Position numbers and translations under genes: made by a program. Source: Phycisphaerales bacterium (lineage in GTDB: Bacteria > Planctomycetota > Phycisphaerae > Sedimentisphaerales > Anaerobacaceae). From it: 37,561 bases of DNA. Below are positions 1 through 7,998 of this stretch, in pieces (within the stretch, counting starts at the first letter, position 1; each line of letters begins with the position of its first letter). The stretch covers positions 5,704,195-5,741,755 of the forward strand of contig CP070675.1 of assembly GCA_020352215.1 (NCBI GenBank), in the 5' to 3' direction. The notes under the pieces are model-generated. The model did not search any database. It was not told the origin of the DNA and saw only the letters and a program-made list of their open reading frames with translations.

Positions 1-665
1 GGGCTCGACTGCCAGCCGCTACTGTGCCCATGACCGGCCACAGTCTCAAAGTAGTACTGCACACCGCTTGGATCAGACGCTGTTGTAGCAGTCATGGTGA
101 TTTCGGTCCCGCTGATCGCACGAGGCGGGGACGCCCATGTCATCGGGTCGGGAACAGGCGGTTCGGTGTCCCCCGACGGCACGTCTTCAACTATGATATC
201 CAATTCATCTATAAAGTAGTACTCGAGGTCCATGAGTACTAAGGTCTCTTCTCCCGCTTCCAGCGGTGTGTACTCGAGGACAAAGTGGATGCCGGGAGAT
301 ACAACGTAAGGGTCGTCAGAGACAGCGGCGGCAAAGCCCGTAGTGGCCACAAAGTAGCCCGAGAAGCCTCCGTACTCGTACACCTCAGCGTAGGCTTCGT
401 CGCCGGCCTCCGGCCTGATCTCAAGGAGTACAAAGCTTGCGGGAACGGCCATCTCGTAGAACCCGATATAGGCCCAATAGTTCCAGTAGTCGGTGGAATT
501 GATCTCTATGGTGATTGATTCACCCACCGTCATCACGACTTCGCTGACGTCCTCTTCTTCAACGGTTAAGAATTGGGAGCAGTATCCTGCTGGCGTGACA
601 AACGCGGCAACCGCCAGAAGAAAGGTAGACAGCCCAAGAACCGTGATTTTATTTGTGTCACCCAT
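1..665 (-). CDS. Secreted hypothetical protein with Fn3-like C-terminal part (partial, C-terminus outside window)
   Basis: An open frame of 221 codons starts at ATG 665 and runs off the left edge, so the C-terminus is missing. The start is supported by a GGGGGA element about 8 nt upstream. The first ~28 residues form a signal peptide: a short Lys-containing start, then a hydrophobic core (VLGLSTFLLAVAAFV). The next ~150 residues are acidic and rich in Tyr/Glu and match no family I recognise. From about residue 175 there is a linker (DTEPPVPDPMTWASPP) and then a stretch ending DPSGVQYYFETVAG. I recall such phrases from Fn3-like or chitobiase-C-terminal-like modules in planctomycete surface proteins. 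The protein is probably exported; its function is unknown. It lies downstream of the pseudopilin gene on the same strand, with a 274-bp gap that holds its own putative promoter. Confidence 0.75.
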   Translation of the reverse strand, partial: MGDTNKITVLGLSTFLLAVAAFVTPAGYCSQFLTVEEEDVSEVVMTVGESITIEINSTDYWNYWAYIGFYEMAVPASFVLLEIRPEAGDEAYAEVYEYGGFSGYFVATTGFAAAVSDDPYVVSPGIHFVLEYTPLEAGEETLVLMDLEYYFIDELDIIVEDVPSGDTEPPVPDPMTWASPPRAISGTEITMTATTASDPSGVQYYFETVAGHGHSSGWQSS

Positions 666-725
666 CTTCTCGTCCCCCACCCGAACGAGCTAAATGCAGC
701 TCGGTAAGAGCATCTGTGTTGGGCC

Positions 726-746
726 TCAAAGCACCCCCATGTCCAT
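726..746 (-). CDS. Possible 6-residue leader peptide upstream of the secreted protein
   Basis: Reading minus, ATG 746 opens a frame MDMGVL followed by TGA at 726-728. It is preceded by a perfect GGAGGAGG (complement of 755-762) with 8 nt spacing, the strongest Shine-Dalgarno in this stretch. It lies between the putative promoter (789-817) and the start of the secreted protein at 665. A GAGCT/AGCTC hairpin lies between it and that start. Translation of so short a frame could regulate the downstream gene, but it may equally be chance. Confidence 0.25.
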   Translation of the reverse strand: MDMGVL

Positions 747-788
747 CTTAGCGTCCTCCTCCAATAGCATAGCATAACACCAGTGACC

Positions 789-817
789 ATAATAGCTGAT
801 TACCCGGCAAAATGCAA
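789..817 (-). promoter_or_regulatory. Putative sigma70-type promoter for the secreted protein gene
   Basis: On the minus strand, TTGCAT (complement of 812-817) and TATTAT (complement of 789-794) are separated by 17 nt. Transcription would start near 782, giving a leader of about 117 nt before ATG 665. This is a consensus match only. Confidence 0.35.
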
Positions 818-835
818 CAGAATAGGCCCATAAAT

Positions 836-850
836 TCCCGCGGAGCGGGA
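836..850 (-). terminator. Weak GC hairpin downstream of the pseudopilin gene
   Basis: TCCCGC and GCGGGA form a 6-bp stem with a 3-nt loop, about 90 nt after the pseudopilin stop. On the minus strand it is followed by ATTTA rather than a long T run, so it is at best a weak terminator. Confidence 0.25.
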
Positions 851-939
851 CGGACCCACCTTTTGTATCTCACGCCGGCGCACATGGACGGCCAACTCGT
901 AGGGCCCTGACCGGGATGCGGTCGGCGACACGGTCACAC

Positions 940-1746
940 TCATTCCGCCGGTCCTTGAACCTCCAACGCCAGCTCGAAGAGATCTTCAAATGGCAGCACG
1001 CAGTATTCATCCGTGACGTAGAATCCCTTGCGTATTTCAAGATACTTCACATGACCGTCGAGAAAGGCCATATTGTGGCAATCGGCTTTGCCATGCCACT
1101 CAGCCAGTTCTTTCCACTCCGGCTCTGGATGGGGCCTTGGCTTCCATTGATTGATCCACCCGAAATCCCCTATCAGCAGCAGTCGGGAGTGGTTGGCTAC
1201 CCGATCGACGTTTAGATTGGGCAGGCGTTCGCTGATCTGCATGTCCAGCACTTCGGTGTTCTCGCTGAACACCCCACAGGCATCCTGGCCGATCAGAAAG
1301 ATGTTGGTCTGGTAGCTGGTCCCGTTGATTTGATAGGCCTTTTCGCGTGAGGCGGGACGAGGAGGTACGCCGCCGGTATCTGCAGGACACAAGAAGACCT
1401 CAGCGCCTTCCTCAGTCTCAACTGTAGGGGGCAACCCAACATACTTGTTGAGGGGCCGTTCGGGCCATCCTTTTGTTCCTACCCATCCACCGTAATCAAG
1501 ATTGGCTCTTAGCCCTTGGTAGAAACGCCCTTCGTGATCATCCAGGTACGTGTGCCATGCGAGAGCAAGTTGTCTCAGATTTGTTCCGCAGGTCACACGT
1601 TTGGCAAGGGCCTTGGCCATGCGCAGCGAAGGCAGAAGAATTGCTATCAGGACGGCAATTACTGCCACCACAACGAGCAATTCGATCAACGTAAAACCAG
1701 CACGGCCCTTGGAACCGGCCGTGCTTCTTGAGAAGCGCTTTATCAT
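940..1746 (-). CDS. Prepilin-type N-terminal cleavage/methylation protein (planctomycete pseudopilin)
   Basis: This 268-residue type II/IV pseudopilin-like protein should be cut by prepilin peptidase and assembled at the inner membrane. The class III signal is clear. A basic leader is followed by [19 protein letters not shown] at residues 17-35, with processing expected between Gly17 and Phe18 and the conserved Glu at mature position 5. A hydrophobic alpha1 helix follows, then a soluble domain containing a CPADTGG loop. The C-terminal [14 protein letters not shown] matches the H-X(n)-DG motif common in the large planctomycete pseudopilin families (DUF1559-like). The start ATG lies inside the end of the kinase gene: ATGA at 1743-1746 holds both the kinase stop and this start, indicating translational coupling. 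Whether it forms a pseudopilus or is only anchored cannot be told. Confidence 0.88.
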   Translation of the reverse strand: MIKRFSRSTAGSKGRAGFTLIELLVVVAVIAVLIAILLPSLRMAKALAKRVTCGTNLRQLALAWHTYLDDHEGRFYQGLRANLDYGGWVGTKGWPERPLNKYVGLPPTVETEEGAEVFLCPADTGGVPPRPASREKAYQINGTSYQTNIFLIGQDACGVFSENTEVLDMQISERLPNLNVDRVANHSRLLLIGDFGWINQWKPRPHPEPEWKELAEWHGKADCHNMAFLDGHVKYLEIRKGFYVTDEYCVLPFEDLFELALEVQGPAE

Positions 1747-3536
1747 TTGTCCTGACCTCCTTTCTCAATGCCGGGCGCACCTTCGGCCTTTTGCGCGACT
1801 GCCGTCAGCTCGAAGAGACGAGCTTTGGTGCGCTCTCTGAACAGCGAGTCGAGAACAGGCTCCTCACCCTGCGAAGTCTGACGCATTGCTTCGTAGCTCT
1901 GTTGGAAGGCTCGGAGGGCCTTCGCGCGGTCACCTTTCTTGATGTGCTCTTCGCCGACAACAAAATCCGCAAACCATTCCGCCCGCCCTGAGAGACGTTG
2001 CCGAAAAGTCGCCTCTTTCACAACCAGTACGCGCTGGTCAAGCAAAAAGTCGGCGCCTTGCCTTTCCTTGGAATCGTGGGCGAGAAAGCTGGCTACCCAT
2101 CGCGCACGCTCGCTGTCTCCTGCGTGCCATGCCCGCAGGAAAGTCATGAAAGCAAGCTGTCGGGAGGTCTTGAGACTCCTGACCGAGTGTTCCGACCACT
2201 GCTCTGATATCCGGTCTGCCTCGAGTTGGGCCTCTATCGCTCGCCCGCGCAAGTAGACGCTCGCGTACGAAAAGCTGACAATAATGAGCAATACGAGTCC
2301 CACAACTGATGCGGCGTACCGGTGTCTGCCGACAATCTTTCGCAGCAGGTATATGGAACTCACTGATTTGGCAACTATGGGAAAGCCGCCCAACCATCGC
2401 TCGATGTCGTCTCGTAGCTCGGCAGCGGATTGATATCTTTGGCCGGGGTCCTTTTCGAGGCACTTGAGCAGGATAGCTTCAACGTCCGAGTCAAATCTGC
2501 TTATAATGCGCCTGGGTCTGGCAGGCTCTGCAAACTGAATGTTCTGCAGGGCCCCAACTGCCGAACCTGAAACATCGTAGGGAAATCTCCCCGTAAACAT
2601 ATGGTACAGCACGATGCCCAAGGAGTATACGTCCGTGCGCACATCAACCAGATCGGACCTGCCGGCCGCCTGCTCGGGTGACATGTAAGCCACGGTGCCT
2701 TTTATTTGGCCGGTTATCGACGGCATGACCGTGCTCTCGGATGTCGGACCCATACCTGCGGCTGTCTTTGCCAGACCGAAATCCAATATGTGCGGCTCAT
2801 CCCGTTCGTCAACCATAATGTTGGACGGCTTCAAGTCCCGGTGTATGACTCCCCTCTGGTGCGCGTGCGTCATCGCATCGCATATCTTACCAAAGAGTGT
2901 GATTTTCTCCCGAAAGGTCAGGGCCTTGCTGCTGACATACCGGTCCAAGGATTGGCCGCGAATGTATTCCATCGAGAAGTAGTACTGACCTTGGGCGATG
3001 CCGCTGTCTCGGATAGCCACGATGTTGGGATGATTGAGGCTCGCGGCAAGTTCCACTTCCTGTCGGAAATAGCGGCGGGCCTTCGCCGAAGCAGACAAAC
3101 CGGGCAGCAATACCTTTAGCGCCACCTTCATTTTGGTGGCCTTGTGAACCGCCTTATAGACCACGGCCTGCCCACCGCGAGGCAGCTCCTCAAGAATCTG
3201 GTAACCTTCAAAGGTTACGCCCGACGCGTTGGCGGCAGCGGAGCTGTCCAAAGATGCTGTGGGTGCTTCGGGAACCAGCCTATCAGGCGGTTCACCTGCC
3301 GGGAACCGCATGGTCTTCTCCGATCGGTCGGCGGGTTCCATGTTGGCAGCCCCGTTGTGGGGGGTGCTGTTGGGGCCTTGCGGCCCAGAATCAACGGCAT
3401 CTGACTTCGCGTATTCTACTCGGCGTCTGCACTCGGCGCACGTAGCTATGTGCGCCTCTACAGATTCCTCTTCCTGCTTTGAACAGTCCCCCACCGCGAA
3501 ACGCCGCACTACGTCATGATCCAGACATTCTGCCAT
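1743..3536 (-). CDS. Zinc-finger (anti-sigma type) / Ser-Thr protein kinase / single-TM receptor
   Basis: About 597 residues from ATG 3536; an in-frame GTG at 3545 would add three. Numbering here is from the GTG. Residues 9-40 resemble an anti-sigma zinc finger, with H32-x3-C36-x2-C39. A Hanks-type kinase spans roughly 114-385: glycine-rich loop 121-129, VALK Lys144, HRDLKPSN 235-242, DFG 255-257 and the activation-loop [11 protein letters not shown]. All catalytic residues are present, so it should be active. A single transmembrane helix lies at about 411-431, leaving ~170 residues, with no domain I recognise, probably outside the membrane. The ATG start has no good Shine-Dalgarno of its own, but a short frame with a perfect one ends 1 nt upstream (see 3538-3573). 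The 4-bp overlap with the pseudopilin gene suggests the two work together. Confidence 0.9.
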   Translation of the reverse strand: MAECLDHDVVRRFAVGDCSKQEEESVEAHIATCAECRRRVEYAKSDAVDSGPQGPNSTPHNGAANMEPADRSEKTMRFPAGEPPDRLVPEAPTASLDSSAAANASGVTFEGYQILEELPRGGQAVVYKAVHKATKMKVALKVLLPGLSASAKARRYFRQEVELAASLNHPNIVAIRDSGIAQGQYYFSMEYIRGQSLDRYVSSKALTFREKITLFGKICDAMTHAHQRGVIHRDLKPSNIMVDERDEPHILDFGLAKTAAGMGPTSESTVMPSITGQIKGTVAYMSPEQAAGRSDLVDVRTDVYSLGIVLYHMFTGRFPYDVSGSAVGALQNIQFAEPARPRRIISRFDSDVEAILLKCLEKDPGQRYQSAAELRDDIERWLGGFPIVAKSVSSIYLLRKIVGRHRYAASVVGLVLLIIVSFSYASVYLRGRAIEAQLEADRISEQWSEHSVRSLKTSRQLAFMTFLRAWHAGDSERARWVASFLAHDSKERQGADFLLDQRVLVVKEATFRQRLSGRAEWFADFVVGEEHIKKGDRAKALRAFQQSYEAMRQTSQGEEPVLDSLFRERTKARLFELTAVAQKAEGAPGIEKGGQDK

Positions 3537-3537
3537 C

Positions 3538-3573
3538 TTACACACGGAAATATGAGTGGCCCACGTCAGACAT
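3538..3573 (-). CDS. Putative 11-residue leader peptide coupled to the kinase gene
   Basis: ATG 3573 opens MSDVGHSYFRV and stops at TAA 3538-3540, one nucleotide before the kinase ATG at 3536, in a different frame. AGGAGG (complement of 3581-3586) sits 7 nt upstream, the best ribosome site in the region. Ribosomes terminating here could reinitiate on the kinase. Alternatively, a one-base indel has separated the true kinase N-terminus. Confidence 0.4.
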   Translation of the reverse strand: MSDVGHSYFRV

Positions 3574-3615
3574 CTGACCGCCTCCTGATATTGCGTTCCC
3601 AGACTTCACCCTGGT

Positions 3616-3645
3616 AGCATAGCAAGAAGATAGCTTCCCAGTCAA
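3616..3645 (-). promoter_or_regulatory. Putative promoter of the kinase-pseudopilin operon
   Basis: On the minus strand, TTGACT (complement of 3640-3645) and TATGCT (complement of 3616-3621) are separated by 18 nt. The start site would be near 3609, upstream of the leader peptide and of the kinase start at 3536. Confidence 0.35.
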
Positions 3646-3656
3646 CGCCCGAGTGC

Positions 3657-5468
3657 CTAAGGTTTGAGCTTAACCAGTGCGGCCCAGTCTTTGGCAGCGT
3701 CGTCCGGGGGACGGCCAATGCCGACAGAGCCCGGACCGGTGATCGCAGCAACGGTACCCACCTGGAGCGAGCCGCCGGCCCGAGGGTTGTACCAACGCAC
3801 AGTGAAGCTTGCGGAGGTGTCACCCAAACTCAGGTTTGTCGTACCGCCGGAGGGTAGATATATGGCGTAGACCCGGCCAGGCTGTGCAAAACAATAGTCA
3901 TTTTGGGCGGAGGTCAAGTCGTCGTGGTGTGCCATCTCAGTAAAGGGTAGGTGTTTCTGGAAGAATTCGAGGGCGTATCGGGTCAGGTCCCACATGTGGT
4001 CACGGCTTCGCCAGTCTTCGCAATTCAGGTCATTGTGGGCGAAGTTGTACCCGAAATACCATTCGACGCCCGCACCGCCGGCCATCAGATTGGCCCACAG
4101 GTGTTTCTTTCTGACCTCATCGTGCCAGTAGTCGTCGCTGTCGGGCTTGACGCCCGTGTGGGCAGGCCCGATCTCGTCGAGGCAGACGAACCACCTGCGG
4201 CCCGCTTCAGCCGAGCGGTCGATCCACTTCAGCGTCTGGGCGTGCGTATCGTTCGTCTGCAGTGATGGGCCATCGAAGTACTCATAGCCCAGCAGCGGCG
4301 TGTAGACTTTGTCGTACTGGCCTGGGAAGGTATGTGCGACCACGGGATGGTCATAAGGATCGAGGTCTTTGATATAGCTGCCGAAGGCCTTCTGCTGCTC
4401 TGTGGTGTTGGTGTTTTCCTCGCCGAGGTTCCAGGTAAGTGCGAGATGGTGCGCAAAGCGAGCGATGAGTTCGCGGTAGTAGAGTTTTCTTTGCGGGCCG
4501 AGCTCGCCGCCGTCGAGTCCCTGGTCGTTTTCCTGCTCTTGCCCGATGATATGGAGCATAAGGCCGAGTTTATCCATGTGGGAGAAGACGATCTCCCACT
4601 GATCGAGTTTGCTGCAGTCGAAGCGGAATCTCTCATCGGGGCCGGTCCATGGCCAGACGTCTTTGCCGTCTCCGCCGTCGATATTGTAGGGGATGAAGTA
4701 GACGCTGTTCATGCCCTTTGAGGACAGATAGTTCAGCGCGCCTATGATGCCCTTGCCTTTTCCGCTTTTCCAGGTTGGGTCGCCGGGCCTGAAGTCGCGT
4801 ACGTGCGGGGCATAGTGGTGGATGAACTTCTCGCCGGCAGCTTCCCCTTTGCGCTTCAGCTCGGCTGTGTCGAAAGTGCCGTCGAAGTCCGCGTAGGCGA
4901 GGAAGTTCTCGGGGCTGTCGGCTCCGCCTTTGAGGAAGTACCGGCCTGTTTCGGCAAATTGCAGATAGCGCTTGCCGACATAGTTGAGCAATCCTTTTGC
5001 CCTGAGGTCTGGTTCGGTCTTGTCGGTGGGGCCAACCTTGAGGGAACCTCTGGCCCCATCGAACGCAACCGGTGAACCGGCCGCAGGGTCGCTGCTGAGT
5101 GCGACATCAGTGCCGGCGCGGAAAGAAACGGTGTAGGTCCACTTGCCGGTCTGGTCAGGAACGAAATGGACCCGCCACTTGTTGCCCGCGGTGGCGCTGG
5201 TTTCTGCTGCGTTGCCGTCGGCGGCATAGTAGCCCGCAACGACATATCGCTCTTGGCCTTTTGTAAAAGTGACATTCAGGCGATAGTCGCGAAAGGGATT
5301 AGGATCGGCGGCTTCACTTGTCTCGGGCCCTGTGAAGGTGAGGGTTATCTTGTGCCACTTCTTCAGTTGACCCGATGAGACTGAGTCCCCGGCGTGAGCG
5401 GCCATACAGCCCTGGGCGGCCAGCACCAGACAGATCACGCAGAATGCAGGCAAGCAGTGTCGGTTCAT
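3657..5468 (-). CDS. Secreted DUF5060 / apiosidase-like glycoside hydrolase-type protein
   Basis: 603 residues, start ATG 5468 with AAGGAG 7 nt upstream. A signal peptide covers residues 1-26. The AAQGC at 17-21 is a poor lipobox, so a lipoprotein is possible but not likely. Residues ~36-115 fit the N-terminal beta-sandwich DUF5060 (WHKITLTFTGPE, PDQTGKWTYTVSF). Residues ~155-500 fit a TIM-barrel of the DUF4038/apiosidase-like kind: SPENFLAYADFDGTFD at 185-200, NLGEENTN with Glu350/351 and CLDEIGPAHTG with Glu432, a plausible acid pair. The last ~90 residues resemble the C-terminal beta domain often labelled putative collagen-binding. The likely role is extracellular or periplasmic degradation of plant or algal polysaccharide; the substrate is not predictable. 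It follows ackA on the same strand after 36 bp and may be cotranscribed. Confidence 0.82.
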   Translation of the reverse strand: MNRHCLPAFCVICLVLAAQGCMAAHAGDSVSSGQLKKWHKITLTFTGPETSEAADPNPFRDYRLNVTFTKGQERYVVAGYYAADGNAAETSATAGNKWRVHFVPDQTGKWTYTVSFRAGTDVALSSDPAAGSPVAFDGARGSLKVGPTDKTEPDLRAKGLLNYVGKRYLQFAETGRYFLKGGADSPENFLAYADFDGTFDTAELKRKGEAAGEKFIHHYAPHVRDFRPGDPTWKSGKGKGIIGALNYLSSKGMNSVYFIPYNIDGGDGKDVWPWTGPDERFRFDCSKLDQWEIVFSHMDKLGLMLHIIGQEQENDQGLDGGELGPQRKLYYRELIARFAHHLALTWNLGEENTNTTEQQKAFGSYIKDLDPYDHPVVAHTFPGQYDKVYTPLLGYEYFDGPSLQTNDTHAQTLKWIDRSAEAGRRWFVCLDEIGPAHTGVKPDSDDYWHDEVRKKHLWANLMAGGAGVEWYFGYNFAHNDLNCEDWRSRDHMWDLTRYALEFFQKHLPFTEMAHHDDLTSAQNDYCFAQPGRVYAIYLPSGGTTNLSLGDTSASFTVRWYNPRAGGSLQVGTVAAITGPGSVGIGRPPDDAAKDWAALVKLKP

Positions 5469-5504
5469 TTTCTTTCTCCTTGAGAGATGAGCAGTGGATT
5501 CTCG

Positions 5505-6728
5505 TCAAGCGTACGTGTGAGCCCGATCAGACCGTTCTGATCTGGTCAGCTCATATGCATCCTTGGCAATGGCAGCCTGTTCATTTGTGGGAATCAGGAA
5601 GACTCTGACCCGGCTGTCTTCGGTGCTGATCTCTCTTTCTTCCGTTGTAGCCGTTTGATTTGCCTCTGGGTCGAGCTGAATGCCTATCTGAGTCAGACCG
5701 GTACATATCCTCTGACGCAGAAATATGGCGTTTTCTCCTATCCCGCCGGTAAACACTACGGCGTCAACGGTATCGAGCACCGCCGAGTACGCGCCGATAT
5801 ACTTTTTGATGCGGTAGCAGAATACGTCGATGGCCAGCTTCGCTCGTTCATCACCCTTGCTTGCCAGTTCTTCGAGGTTGCGCACGTCATTCGAGAGGCC
5901 GGATATTCCGAGCAAACCGCTCTTCTTGTTGCAGATGACCCTGAGCAATTTTACACCGTAGCCTTTGTCTTCGAGATAGAAGAGTATCGCCGGGTCCAGG
6001 TCACCGCAACGTGTCCCCATGGGCAGGCCTTCTAACGGGGTAAATCCCATTGAGGTGTCAATCGACTTGCCCTGTTCGACGGCTGCGACGGAACAGCCGT
6101 TTCCAAGGTGGCAAGTGATGGCATTAATGTCGTATTTGTGCTTACCCATTATGGCGGCGGCACGGCGAGCGACATATCTGTGGGATATCCCATGGAACCC
6201 ATATCTTCGAATGCCGTATTCCTCATAGAGGTCATAGGGCAACGCATACATGTGGGCAACTTTCGGAATTGTGGCGTGAAACGCCGTGTCGAAGCAAGCA
6301 ACCTGTTTCGTCTCCGGCAGTCTACGCTGCATTGCCCGGATACCTGCGAGGTTCGGCGGGTTGTGAAGGGGAGCAAGGTCGCAGAACTTCTCGATCGAGG
6401 CAATAACCTTTTCGTCAATGACTACCGAGCCGATAAACTCTGCACCGCCATGGACTACCCTGTGGCCCACCGAGTCGATTTCAGAAAGACTCTCAATGAC
6501 CCCCACGTCTTCTCCGATGAGAGTCTGCAGTATGAGATCCATCGCCGTTTCGATGTCTGCGACCCGTGTCTGCTCGGTGTAGGTTCTACTGCGAAAGAAG
6601 TGAGAGAGTTTTGAGTTCACTTCTCCGATTCGTTCCACGAGACCCTTGGCAAGAATGTCCCCCTGTGGCATCTGGTACAAATGATACTTGACGGAAGAGC
6701 TTCCTGCATTGATCACGAGTACTTTCAT
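5505..6728 (-). CDS. ackA: Acetate kinase
   Basis: Acetate kinase converts acetyl phosphate and ADP to acetate and ATP, the ATP-yielding last step of acetate fermentation; it is cytosolic. The protein starts MKVLVINAGSSSVKYHLY at ATG 6728, giving 407 residues, the usual family length. An in-frame codon further upstream at 6827 would add 33 residues lying inside the pta gene and is rejected. Family motifs are present in order: NAGSSS phosphate loop, GHRVVHGG, HLGNGCS, DTSMGFTPLEG, MGTRCGDLDP and FTGGIGEN. The start lies 10 nt after the pta stop, so the two genes form a pta-ackA operon. No catalytic motif is missing. Confidence 0.96.
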   Translation of the reverse strand: MKVLVINAGSSSVKYHLYQMPQGDILAKGLVERIGEVNSKLSHFFRSRTYTEQTRVADIETAMDLILQTLIGEDVGVIESLSEIDSVGHRVVHGGAEFIGSVVIDEKVIASIEKFCDLAPLHNPPNLAGIRAMQRRLPETKQVACFDTAFHATIPKVAHMYALPYDLYEEYGIRRYGFHGISHRYVARRAAAIMGKHKYDINAITCHLGNGCSVAAVEQGKSIDTSMGFTPLEGLPMGTRCGDLDPAILFYLEDKGYGVKLLRVICNKKSGLLGISGLSNDVRNLEELASKGDERAKLAIDVFCYRIKKYIGAYSAVLDTVDAVVFTGGIGENAIFLRQRICTGLTQIGIQLDPEANQTATTEEREISTEDSRVRVFLIPTNEQAAIAKDAYELTRSERSDRAHTYA

Positions 6729-6738
6729 TTCAGCGCTT

Positions 6739-7770
6739 CTATCCGGTAGGACACGGCTCTGTTCTTCTCGCTTCATGTCTTGTCTCCACTTGGGCCAAGG
6801 TGAGTACGACGGCTGAGACAATATCATCCACCGTTGCGCCCCTTGATAGGTCCGTTATAGGCCTCGCAAATCCCTGTAGTAGTGGCCCGATGGCCTGGGC
6901 ACCGGCCATATATTGGGTGAGCTTATAGGCGATGTTCCCTGAATCAAGATCGGGAAATACCAGAACGTTGGCTTTTCCTGCGACTGCACTTTCACCCTTG
7001 ACCTTCTTAGCAGCTACTCTGGGAACTATAGCCGAGTCTGCCTGGAATTCCCCGTCAATTGCCAAATTGGGTTCGCGGGCCCGCGCCATCTCCAGAGCCT
7101 GCCTGACCTTCTCCACGCTTGGCCCGGACGCGCTTGCCTTGGTGGAAAATGAGAGCATGGCCACTCGCGCCTCTTGGCCAAGGATTCTCCTTGCGCTTTC
7201 AGCCGAGGCCAATGCTATATCAGCGAGCTGTTCGGCCGTGGGATCAATATTGATAGCGCAATCGGCGTAGATGAATGGCTTGTCCTTCTCACCGAGAAAA
7301 TCGGGAACAACCATAAGAAAGAAACCGGAAGGGGCCTCTATTGTTGGAGTCAATCCGATCGTCAAGACGCCTGCCTGAATCACCGTTGCGGTCGCGCCTG
7401 CTACCCCACCGACGACGGCATCGGCATCGCCACAGGCCACCATCATCCCAGCATAGAACAGAGGCTTTACCACAATGCGCCTTGCGATGGTGACTTCAAT
7501 GCCTTCTCTTTGACGACTATATCTCTCCGCGTAGGCATCAAGCCTGTCGCTTTCCTTTGGATTGATCGTTTGGATACCGTCGAGACCAACTCCGGCCTTT
7601 TCTATCGCGGCTTCAAGCTGCTCGTCTTTACCCAGTACAATCGGCTGGGCAAGATCCTCGTTACGGAGTCTCAGGGCAGCCTGAATCACTCGCTCGTCTC
7701 TACCCTCCGGCAAGACAACCGATAGGTTCCGCCCTATTATCTTCTCCTTGAAGCTGCTTACGATATCCAT
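6739..7770 (-). CDS. pta: Phosphate acetyltransferase (short form)
   Basis: Phosphotransacetylase interconverts acetyl-CoA plus phosphate with acetyl phosphate plus CoA, supplying acetate kinase encoded immediately downstream. The protein has 343 residues, matching the short single-domain class without the N-terminal regulatory domain of enterobacterial Pta. It begins MDIVSSFKEKIIGRNLSVV, followed by the LPEGRDERVIQAA motif. The core carries VVGGVAGATATVIQAG, YADCAINIDPTAEQLADIA and the C-terminal GFARPITDLSRGATVDDIV, all typical of the family. ATG 7770 has AGGTGA about 9 nt upstream. A 227-bp gap separates it from putA upstream on the same strand, so it may have its own promoter, though I see only weak candidates. 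Confidence 0.95.
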   Translation of the reverse strand: MDIVSSFKEKIIGRNLSVVLPEGRDERVIQAALRLRNEDLAQPIVLGKDEQLEAAIEKAGVGLDGIQTINPKESDRLDAYAERYSRQREGIEVTIARRIVVKPLFYAGMMVACGDADAVVGGVAGATATVIQAGVLTIGLTPTIEAPSGFFLMVVPDFLGEKDKPFIYADCAINIDPTAEQLADIALASAESARRILGQEARVAMLSFSTKASASGPSVEKVRQALEMARAREPNLAIDGEFQADSAIVPRVAAKKVKGESAVAGKANVLVFPDLDSGNIAYKLTQYMAGAQAIGPLLQGFARPITDLSRGATVDDIVSAVVLTLAQVETRHEARRTEPCPTG

Positions 7771-7998
7771 CCCTGGTACTCACCTGACTTTGCGAGGGCT
7801 ATGGTTGCCGAGAGTCCTATTTCTCCTCACTGCCGGAGACGCGTCGTTGGAACCTGCCGGTTACCGCGGAGTCCCGAGTGCGAATCTAACGCATAGGGCG
7901 CGGAAACTCAACGGCCCTCACAGGTTTTTTGACAGATTTCCTCAGCCAAGCAACGAAACGTCGAGCGGCGCTGCTGCAGGTGTCAGAGACGGCCTCAA

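Noticed and set aside
6729..6827. 33-residue N-terminal extension of acetate kinase
   Set aside because: It lies within the end of pta and precedes the invariant MKVLVINAGSSS start.
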